Source: Anaerolineae bacterium (GTDB lineage: Bacteria; Chloroflexota; Anaerolineae; JADYZS01). From it: 20,893 bases of DNA. Shown here piece after piece: positions 14,492 to 20,161 of this stretch. The notes under the pieces were generated by a model, which did not search any database, was not told where the DNA came from, and worked only from the letters and a program-made list of their open reading frames with translations. The stretch spans positions 1 to 20,893 of the forward strand of contig JADYZS010000316.1 of NCBI GenBank assembly GCA_020853075.1, in the 5' to 3' direction. Positions within the stretch are counted from its first letter, which is position 1. Each line of letters starts with the position of its first letter. The position numbers and the translations under genes are program-made.

Positions 14492-15748
14492 TCATTTACT
14501 ACCCTCCATCTCTGTCAAAGCAATATCCAGGTCGGCAATACTCGTTAGGGACCCGGCGACATCAAAGAAGGCTTTCAGCGACGAACTTGCCCGGCGCAGG
14601 CGCATCAGTTTGGGGCCGGTGGGATCTACCGCGCCCGGGCCTGTGGCATAACTGCCATGGAAGGCGAAATAGGCCTGATTGAGTTTGCGGATAGGGTAGC
14701 CTTGCGCCACGAACAACTGCCGCTGGGCTTCCATATAGGCTTCGGCCTCTTCCACCTTTCCTTCCTTGAGCAATTCATCTACTCGCAGGCGCGTCTCGCG
14801 CATTGTCGCGGCGAAATTAAAGGCCGGCGCAGCACGGGGCGTAGGCACGCTATCAGCGCGCGGTGCGGGCGGCGGTGGAACCAGGTCGGGATAGTAGGTC
14901 GCCAGCACGCGAGCCCCGATTTCGTCGCCGACAATGGAGGCAACCGTCTCGTTCAGCGTGGTCGTGCCGGAGTTGTCAAAATAGTGCCACCCCAACGGAC
15001 GGAAGACCAAATGGTTGTGTACCCACTCGTGGGCGATGGTGCTGAGAATCCACTCCAGGCTGGCGCGATCCAGGATCATCGCCGGATAGACGCCGAAACC
15101 ACCAAGTCCCTCCACCAAAGATGAGACACCCAACTGGTTATCTACTCTGTTCTCCAACTCCTCTTGCTGCGCCACGTCCAGATCGGGGCGCAGATGTAGC
15201 CCGGTCTTGAGAGAAATGGCCTCGCGCGGCGAGACAATCAGATATAGAGGTGGCTCGCTGAAGTGGAACTTGACAGGAGGCCACACGAGGCCGAAGGCCG
15301 TCAATCCTTCCGCGGCCAGCGCTGCGCTCACCTGACGCTCCAGAACTGCCTCCACTTGAGGGCGGCGTGACTCCTGCTCGCGGCGGAGTTGAGCCAATTC
15401 CTCCCGTATTGACAACGTCTCAGCCTGGGTCGCGGCTTCTTTGGACACGCTGAATGCTCGCGTGAGTCGGTCTTCCAATTCTCCGATGCGATCTGCATCT
15501 CGCAGATAGGCCCGCACCAGGTCTGTCGCGCGCGCGTCGTCCAGGCCGCGCGCCGACTGTGCGACCAGGGCTTCAACCTTGTTTCCTAACGCGCCGATGA
15601 CCCAGCCACCCAGGTTGAATTCGCGCCCAGCGGTTAGCATTTCCACCTGGATGTTGAAAGCGCGCGCGGGCGGGATGCTCTCCCCTTGCAGTGTAAAGAG
15701 CAATGAAACCAGAATGACTACCAGAGCTGAAGTCCGCCGCCAACCCAT
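14492..15748 (-). CDS. Secreted zinc-metallopeptidase-like protein (HEWVH)
   Basis: This protein of about 418 residues begins with a signal peptide (about 1-30: MGWRRT, a hydrophobic core, then PPARA). The middle holds a zincin site: IAHEWVHNHL with H240, E241 and H244, then NETVAS with E267, a spacing that fits a gluzincin. An acidic GDEIG follows. Helical, coiled-coil-like segments flank the site (about 85-140 and 312-350), and a Pro-rich stretch (about 290-308) separates them. I cannot assign a named peptidase family; it loosely recalls predicted aminopeptidase families with HExxH and NExxA. I choose the ATG at 15748 because it starts the signal peptide. In-frame ATGs at 15778 and 15790 fall inside the 12-bp inverted repeat region, close to the predicted transcription start. 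Confidence 0.72.
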   Translation of the reverse strand: MGWRRTSALVVILVSLLFTLQGESIPPARAFNIQVEMLTAGREFNLGGWVIGALGNKVEALVAQSARGLDDARATDLVRAYLRDADRIGELEDRLTRAFSVSKEAATQAETLSIREELAQLRREQESRRPQVEAVLERQVSAALAAEGLTAFGLVWPPVKFHFSEPPLYLIVSPREAISLKTGLHLRPDLDVAQQEELENRVDNQLGVSSLVEGLGGFGVYPAMILDRASLEWILSTIAHEWVHNHLVFRPLGWHYFDNSGTTTLNETVASIVGDEIGARVLATYYPDLVPPPPAPRADSVPTPRAAPAFNFAATMRETRLRVDELLKEGKVEEAEAYMEAQRQLFVAQGYPIRKLNQAYFAFHGSYATGPGAVDPTGPKLMRLRRASSSLKAFFDVAGSLTSIADLDIALTEMEGSK

Positions 15749-15753
15749 AATGC

Positions 15754-15791
15754 AATGGCCGGGGCTCAAAATATACATCGCCCCGGCCATT
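15754..15791. repeat. Perfect 12-bp inverted repeat at the metallopeptidase start
   Basis: AATGGCCGGGGC (15754-15765) is an exact inverted copy of GCCCCGGCCATT (15780-15791), with a 14-nt AT-rich loop. It lies between the predicted -10 box and the ATG at 15748, ending 5 nt before that start codon on the minus strand. No T-run follows on either strand, so it is not a simple terminator. It could be a 5'-end RNA hairpin that hides the start or stabilises the mRNA, or an operator. Confidence 0.7.
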
Positions 15792-15820
15792 ATTCTACCA
15801 CACCCGGCAATGCGCGTTAA
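15792..15820 (-). promoter_or_regulatory. Predicted promoter for the metallopeptidase gene
   Basis: On the minus strand, TTAACG (15820-15815) is followed after 17 bp by TAGAAT (15797-15792), with a TGG just before it as an extended -10 motif. It matches consensus at 4 of 6 and 5 of 6 positions. The predicted start falls inside the adjacent 12-bp inverted repeat, so the transcript would begin with that hairpin. It lies in the 47-bp gap after the toast-rack gene. Confidence 0.5.
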
Positions 15821-15838
15821 GTAAGCGCAACTGCCGTG

Positions 15839-16702
15839 CTACTCGCTGCGCAACGTCAAAGACCCCAAGCCCATCTCTACGACGATGTCCAGCCGGTTGC
15901 TGGCCTCAGCCCAACCGGGCGTCATATAGTCATCGCCATCCCGCCGGAAATCGCCGTCAATTTGCACGGAACGCAGTGCACCTCGCAACCGGATGCGGGC
16001 CGGTGTCGTCTGCGGCACCGATAGCGTGACAGTGCTGACGCCGGTGCGGATGCGCACCGTGGCCGCCTGGCGCAATTGTCCGCCGAAGTCTAAGGTATAT
16101 TCCCCGATGCCCGCATCAAACCCCATCTGGCGGAAATTGGCGTTCGCCAGGTTACGCCAGCGCACCCGCGACGCGCCGGTCGTCACGTTCAGCTCTTCCA
16201 TGACGTCAGGGTTCGGGCGATCAAAGGCGTAAGTGGCCTGGGTTGCACCTTCCACGATATCAAGTCTGCGCAAGCGCAGGCCCCCCAGATTCCACGTTCC
16301 CTGGTAGGCTCCTGCCTCCACGCGGAGATAATAGGACACGGCATCGCTGACCTGCAAAGACCATTCGTTGCGCGTGCCGGAGGGTGGCAGTGCCGCTTCC
16401 AGATCCTCGCCTTGCTCTATCCGCACTTTACCATCGGCCACGGTGGTGAAGGGTTTGAATTGCTCCACGTTGTAGCGGATGGTCCCCTTGACGAGGCGAT
16501 CCGCGCCACCATCAAAGGAAAGGCGGGCCGCGCCGAATCGGAGAAACAGATCTACCTGACGGCTGGTGTCTTCGGGTAGGGGAATGTCCACCTGCTGGGT
16601 GCGCAGCGGGCCGGTGCGCAAACGGCGCAGACCGAGACCGGGAACGGAGCAGGAAGTGAGGAGCCAGACGGCCAGACCGATCACGAGGAGTTTGCGAATC
16701 AT
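15839..16702 (-). CDS. Toast-rack / DUF2154-like lipoprotein
   Basis: This 287-residue protein starts with a lipoprotein signal (MIRKLLVIGLAVWLL) and a TSC lipobox, with the acylated cysteine at residue 18. The remainder is beta-rich with repeated short strands. It includes FDAGIGEYTLDFGG (about 196-209) and a final EMGLGSLTLRS, a style seen in DUF2154 'toast-rack' and LiaF/DUF4097-like domains. These domains form stacked beta structures at the cell surface, and no enzymatic function is known. The ATG at 16702 follows GGGGGT; a TTG 12 bp upstream is less likely. It should be anchored on the outer face of the cytoplasmic membrane. The 118-bp gap upstream (16703-16820) holds no clear promoter. 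Confidence 0.75.
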   Translation of the reverse strand: MIRKLLVIGLAVWLLTSCSVPGLGLRRLRTGPLRTQQVDIPLPEDTSRQVDLFLRFGAARLSFDGGADRLVKGTIRYNVEQFKPFTTVADGKVRIEQGEDLEAALPPSGTRNEWSLQVSDAVSYYLRVEAGAYQGTWNLGGLRLRRLDIVEGATQATYAFDRPNPDVMEELNVTTGASRVRWRNLANANFRQMGFDAGIGEYTLDFGGQLRQAATVRIRTGVSTVTLSVPQTTPARIRLRGALRSVQIDGDFRRDGDDYMTPGWAEASNRLDIVVEMGLGSLTLRSE

Positions 16703-16820
16703 GAATACCCCCAATACGCCTCTTCATAAGCCCTACCAGGCTGCCAGTTGCATGGCGGTTTGTTCCACGCTACTATCTATGAGGACGATAGAATCGGCGC
16801 GAGGGTTCCCTGCCGTCCGT

Positions 16821-17270
16821 CTAACCCTTTTCCACCGCCATCTTGAGGTTAGCCAGCGTTTCCTCTGCCAGCCATTCAACCCAGCGGGTACGGGTCGGCT
16901 CCTCTTTGAAATGCGAAGGGGCCCAAGGTGGCACAGAGATTTCTACACGAAAGTCAACACGCGTGCCCTCTCCACCGGGCTTGAGATCCCATGCAAGTTC
17001 ACCGTCTATGCCGTTCTCCATGAGGCAGGCGATACGAGATGGGCGGATGTACTCGGTGCAGCGCATGTCGTAAGCCACGCGGTGGGCGGCGAGGTTCATC
17101 ATGACCCGGTTGACGACGCCGTGGGACAAGGGGGAGCAAGAGATGACCTGGACCTGCAAAGGTGTAACCGGCATCCTCTGCGGGCCTACGCTACCGATGA
17201 AGTCAAAGATCGTCTCCGCTGGGCAGCTGATGACGATACTCTTCTCCGCGATCAGGCGAATGGGCGGCAT
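16821..17270 (-). CDS. SRPBCC-fold (polyketide cyclase/START-like) protein
   Basis: This 149-residue protein has the layout of the SRPBCC superfamily: an opening strand SIVISCPAETIFDFIGSV (about 11-28), a middle of beta strands, EGTRVDFRVEISVP (about 101-114), and a closing helix (WLAEETLANLKMAVEK). The fold binds hydrophobic ligands in a deep cavity; the ligand cannot be told from sequence. GGAGGAA (17277-17283 read on the minus strand) precedes the ATG by 6 nt. It is the first protein gene after tRNA-Glu on this strand, and its leader contains an 8-bp hairpin (17293-17300 with 17314-17321). No dedicated promoter is obvious, so read-through from the tRNA promoter is possible. Confidence 0.72.
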   Translation of the reverse strand: MPPIRLIAEKSIVISCPAETIFDFIGSVGPQRMPVTPLQVQVISCSPLSHGVVNRVMMNLAAHRVAYDMRCTEYIRPSRIACLMENGIDGELAWDLKPGGEGTRVDFRVEISVPPWAPSHFKEEPTRTRWVEWLAEETLANLKMAVEKG

Positions 17271-17292
17271 ACTCTCTTCCTCCGGTGGCCGG

Positions 17293-17321
17293 GCGGCGCT
17301 ACACCCTCACAGCAGCGCCGC
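17293..17321 (-). other. Hairpin in the leader of the SRPBCC gene
   Basis: GCGGCGCT (17293-17300) pairs exactly with AGCGCCGC (17314-17321) around a 13-nt loop. It lies between tRNA-Glu and the SRPBCC ATG, ending about 10 bp before the ribosome site. No T-run follows. It may be only a stable leader structure. Confidence 0.4.
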
Positions 17322-17351
17322 TCCCAGGCAGGTGATAGCCTGATGGGGCAA

Positions 17352-17380
17352 CAACGCCCCGAAGGGTGTTCGGGGCGTTG
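17352..17380 (-). terminator. Strong hairpin 5 bp after tRNA-Glu, without U-tract
   Basis: CAACGCCCCGAA (17352-17363) and TTCGGGGCGTTG (17369-17380) form a perfect 12-bp stem with a 5-nt loop. It sits right behind the tRNA 3' end, where a terminator is expected. On both strands, however, the sequence after the stem is not T-rich. It may be a weak or factor-dependent terminator, or a structure guiding tRNA 3' processing while some transcripts continue. Confidence 0.5.
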
Positions 17381-17385
17381 CCAGG

Positions 17386-17458
17386 TGGCCCATACGGGGT
17401 TCGAACCCGTGTCTCCGCCTTGAGAGGGCGATATCCTAGGCCGCTAGACGAATGGGCC
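17386..17458 (-). tRNA. tRNA-Glu (anticodon CTC)
   Basis: The minus strand folds into a complete 73-nt cloverleaf. The acceptor stem is GGCCCAT/ATGGGCC, the D arm starts GTCTAGCGG, the anticodon stem is TCGCC/GGCGG with loop CTCTCAA (anticodon CTC at 17424-17422, decoding GAG), and the T arm is ACGGG TTCGAAC CCCGT. The discriminator base is A. The 3' CCA is not encoded (the genome continues CCTGG), so it must be added after transcription. A strong promoter lies just upstream. Confidence 0.97.
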
Positions 17459-17471
17459 AACGTACGTTTGC

Positions 17472-17500
17472 ATTGTAGCCGCAAACGCCGCTTCTGTCAA
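17472..17500 (-). promoter_or_regulatory. Promoter of tRNA-Glu
   Basis: On the minus strand, a perfect TTGACA (17500-17495) is followed after 17 bp by TACAAT (17477-17472), which matches 5 of 6 consensus positions. Transcription would start about 7 bp before the tRNA 5' end at 17458. It is back to back with the lipoprotein promoter at 17533-17561, leaving 32 bp between the two -35 boxes. Confidence 0.85.
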
Positions 17501-17532
17501 AATTACCATTCAATCGCAAGAGAAAACCGCCG

Positions 17533-17561
17533 TTGCCAAAGGTCGCCGGTTCCGTTATAAT
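17533..17561 (+). promoter_or_regulatory. Promoter of the two-domain lipoprotein gene
   Basis: TTGCCA (17533-17538; 5 of 6 consensus) is followed after 17 bp by a perfect TATAAT (17556-17561). The predicted start near 17568 gives a leader of about 80 nt before the GTG start at 17649. I see no structured element in that leader. Confidence 0.8.
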
Positions 17562-17633
17562 CAGGATGGTCAGAATGGGATGGAGGAACTCCGGTCTGCG
17601 CGGGCACGTCTTAGAGCCGGAGAGATGAAACTT

Positions 17634-17640
17634 AAGGAGG
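17634..17640 (+). promoter_or_regulatory. Ribosome binding site that decides the lipoprotein start
   Basis: AAGGAGG lies 8 nt before the GTG at 17649. In-frame ATGs at 17580 and 17625 lack such a site and would put a charged, non-signal stretch in front of the lipoprotein signal peptide. The GTG is therefore the better start. Confidence 0.8.
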
Positions 17641-17648
17641 AAAGCATC

Positions 17649-18431
17649 GTGCGCTACCGCACCCTGTTTCGTATATGCCTGGCGTTGCTTAGCACTGTGA
17701 TCCTCGTTGCAGCCTGTGGCCGTCCGGCGACCCCGGTGCCACAGCCGACCCTTGCACCGAGCGCGGCCCTTACCTCTGCACCAAAGGACATCGTAGAGCC
17801 TACCCGTAGCGTTGGTGTCTCTCCGGTACAAACACCCAGCGGTGCAGGGAAAGAACCGGGCGTCGTCGCCCCCACGCCTGCGCCCGGCGTGGGCGTTTCA
17901 CCTCTAGAACCGGGGAAAGGGGATACACAGGAAGGCGCGCTGGGGCTGGCAAAATCCGATCTCGCCAAGCGCGTCAACCTGACACCTGAACAGATCTCTG
18001 TTGTCGGCGTGGAGTCTGTAGAGTGGAGCGATACCAGCATCGGCTGCCCGGAGCCGGGGAAGGCCTACGCGCAAGTCATCACCTCCGGTTTCAAGATCGT
18101 GCTCAGGGCCGACGGCACTACCTATACCTACCACACGGGAGGCGGAAAGGTGGTTCTCTGCCAGCCGGGCGCGGCAGCGCCGTCCGCGGAGAAGGACGTC
18201 GCTTTGGCGAAAACGGAATTGGCAAAGAAGCTGAACGTTCCAGATTCGGAGATCGTGGTGGAGAACGTTGAAGAAGTTGAGTGGCGAAACACCTCGCTGG
18301 GTTGCCCCGAGGAAGGGAAGATGTATCTGCAGGTCATCGTCCCCGGCCATGTCATCACCCTCAAAGCCCAGGGCAAGACCTACGAGTACCATACAGGTAA
18401 CAACCAGGCAGTGACTTGCGAGCGACGGTAG
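17649..18431 (+). CDS. Lipoprotein with two tandem two-cysteine domains
   Basis: This protein of about 260 residues begins with a lipoprotein signal peptide ending in VAAC (cysteine 23). A Pro/Thr/Ser-rich spacer (about 25-92) follows. Two copies of one domain come next (about 96-171 and 183-257). Each copy has a helix-like start (LAK.[DE]LAK), then VE[WS]-rich strands, the motif TS[IL]GCPE.GK.Y.QVI, a G...I.L....G..Y.YHTG stretch and a final cysteine. The two cysteines per copy probably form a disulfide outside the cell. I do not recognise a named family; similar repeats in Anaerolineae proteins are my impression only. The GTG start is fixed by AAGGAGG. Its last 71 bp overlap the convergent subtilase gene. 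Confidence 0.8.
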   Translation: MRYRTLFRICLALLSTVILVAACGRPATPVPQPTLAPSAALTSAPKDIVEPTRSVGVSPVQTPSGAGKEPGVVAPTPAPGVGVSPLEPGKGDTQEGALGLAKSDLAKRVNLTPEQISVVGVESVEWSDTSIGCPEPGKAYAQVITSGFKIVLRADGTTYTYHTGGGKVVLCQPGAAAPSAEKDVALAKTELAKKLNVPDSEIVVENVEEVEWRNTSLGCPEEGKMYLQVIVPGHVITLKAQGKTYEYHTGNNQAVTCERR

Positions 18432-20034
18432 CGCGCTTATTTTTATGGGCCAGCGGCAAGTATCGCACCTGGCGCGGCGGCGGCTCCACGGTGAGCGTGA
18501 CAACCGTGTGCGTGAGCCCGCCGAGGCTGGCCGTGATGACCGCCATGCCGCCCATCGCTCCGGCGTGCAGCGTTGTGGTCGCCACGCCGCCCACCGTCAG
18601 CGCGAAAGGTGGTTGGGCGATCACTCCCTCTGTCGTAAAAGAGATCACCCCGCCGCTCCCCGCGAGGGCCCCTTGTCTATCTGTCACCGTCACGGTGAGG
18701 CCGGCCGTGCCGGTCAGCGCAGGGATGCTGAATGGGTGAACCTCGGCAACCAGCGACAATTCCGATGCTGTCAGCCGGAGAGCGCGCGCCGCGTTCAATC
18801 GTCCCCAGCCAATGAAAGCGTCGCGCCCGGGATACTGAGGCGCGTTGACGTCATCGGCGGTAGCCTCTAACAGAGCGCGCACCTCAGGGGCTGCCAGCAC
18901 CGGACGCAGCGACCAGGCCAACGCTGCCACGCCTGCGACGTGGGGCACGGCATAGGACGTTCCGGTTTCGCTGCGGTAGCCGTCCTCACCGACCAACCAA
19001 GTGCTCCTGATAGCCTTGCCGGGTGCAGCCAGGTCTATGGCATCGCCCGGCCCCCAAAGACCGATAGGGTTCTCCCCCTGGTCTGTCGCGTTGACCGCGA
19101 CCACCTCCTCGTAGCGCGCCGGATAGAGCGTCCCCCCATCACCGGCATTGCCGGAGGCCGCAACCAAGAGCGCGCCCCTGCCCGCAGCGTAGCGCACGGC
19201 ATCGTGCAACGCCTGCGAATCGGCCGCACCGCCAAGGCTCAGGTTGATGATGCGCGCGCCGTTGTCCACCGCGTAGAGCAAACCCGCGATGACGTCGGAA
19301 TAGCAGGCCTGGGGGAAGGGGTCTATCACCCGCACGAGCATGAGGCGCGTGCCGCGCGCCAGGCCGGCTACGCCCTGGCCGTTGGCCGTCAGGGCCGCGA
19401 CAATGCCGGCGACGTGCGTGCCATGACCGGCGTCATCCTGCACGACGGCATCTTCATAGGGGCCGCCACCGAGAACGTCGTGGTAGAAGTGCCAGCCGTG
19501 CACATCGTCGGCGTGCCCGTTGCCGTCGTCGTCCAGGCCGTTGCCGGAGATTTCGCCTGCGTTCGTCCAGAACTGGCCAGCGAGGTCAGGATGCGTCAGG
19601 TCCGCGCCGCTATCCAGGAGCGCGACGACGGTCTCCGCCCCACCTACGGCGACCCCCCATGCGGCATCGGCGCCGATGCGTTGAGGCCCCCATTGCTGCG
19701 GCCAAAGCGGGTCATCAGGCGCGCCCACGGCGAAAGCCACGTAATCGGGCTCCACGTAGGCAACGCGTGGGTCGCGCGCCAGTCGCGCCATCCAGGCTGC
19801 CTCCTGGCCGCGCGGCACGGCCATCTGGACGGCAAGGAGCGCGGGCAGGTGGCGCACAGGTGTCAGGTTCCATCCTTCAAGACGGCTCTCCTCGCGCAAT
19901 CCGACCAGGAGCGAGCCGGGGCAAAGAGCGGGAACACTTGCCCCCCGCGCGCCGGGCGGGCTGCCGGGTGCTGCCAGAAGCACGAGAACCATTGCAACCA
20001 CGAGCAGGTTTCGTCGCCGTGAGCGTCTGACCAT
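18361..20034 (-). CDS. Secreted subtilisin-family (S8) serine protease
   Basis: This 557-residue protein has a signal peptide (about 1-32), an I9-like propeptide region (about 40-100) and a subtilisin catalytic domain (about 115-420). The triad is complete: D141 in VVALLDSGADLTHPD, H204 in DAGHGTHVAGIVA and S360 in GTSYAVPHVAGVAA, with oxyanion N296 in AASGNAGDG. A beta-sandwich, Ig-like module follows (about 425-517). The natural-looking end is RYLPLAHKNK (about 524-533), a C-terminal motif style also seen in the next secreted gene. Here the frame reads on for another 24 residues, antisense to the lipoprotein gene, so a former stop may have been lost. The ATG follows TTAGGG at short spacing. 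It probably degrades extracellular protein for nutrition. Confidence 0.93.
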   Translation of the reverse strand: MVRRSRRRNLLVVAMVLVLLAAPGSPPGARGASVPALCPGSLLVGLREESRLEGWNLTPVRHLPALLAVQMAVPRGQEAAWMARLARDPRVAYVEPDYVAFAVGAPDDPLWPQQWGPQRIGADAAWGVAVGGAETVVALLDSGADLTHPDLAGQFWTNAGEISGNGLDDDGNGHADDVHGWHFYHDVLGGGPYEDAVVQDDAGHGTHVAGIVAALTANGQGVAGLARGTRLMLVRVIDPFPQACYSDVIAGLLYAVDNGARIINLSLGGAADSQALHDAVRYAAGRGALLVAASGNAGDGGTLYPARYEEVVAVNATDQGENPIGLWGPGDAIDLAAPGKAIRSTWLVGEDGYRSETGTSYAVPHVAGVAALAWSLRPVLAAPEVRALLEATADDVNAPQYPGRDAFIGWGRLNAARALRLTASELSLVAEVHPFSIPALTGTAGLTVTVTDRQGALAGSGGVISFTTEGVIAQPPFALTVGGVATTTLHAGAMGGMAVITASLGGLTHTVVTLTVEPPPRQVRYLPLAHKNKRATVARKSLPGCYLYGTRRSCPGL

Positions 20035-20066
20035 CGTGTGCCCTAATTTGTCCTGATAACATCTAA

Positions 20067-20128
20067 CCGCCGAGAGCGCCGAGACAGACCATTACATCTC
20101 TGCGCTCTCAGCGGCCTCTGCGGTAAAT
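20067..20128. repeat. Hairpin-forming CGCAGAG-type intergenic repeat
   Basis: The 18-nt arms 20067-20084 and 20097-20114 are imperfect inverted copies (16 of 18 positions) around a 12-nt loop. On the minus strand the unit reads CCGCAGAGG, CCGCTGAGAG, CGCAGAG, so short GCAGAG-like direct repeats lie inside it. It occupies most of the gap between the sialidase-fold gene and the subtilase. Similar G/A-rich repeats are scattered in many environmental bacterial genomes, as I recall; copy number here cannot be judged from one window. The rest of the gap (20035-20161) shows no gene. Confidence 0.55.
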
Positions 20129-20161
20129 TTTTATTCGCGATGGCGGAACCCCTTGATGAAA

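Noticed and set aside
16566..17423. Plus-strand open frame of 285 codons
   Set aside because: It runs antisense to the toast-rack and SRPBCC genes and into the tRNA, with no ribosome site or motif.
18940..20022. Long + strand open frame (360 codons) opposite the subtilase
   Set aside because: It is antisense to a protease with a complete catalytic triad; in GC-rich DNA long antisense frames are expected, and its translation has no recognisable motif.
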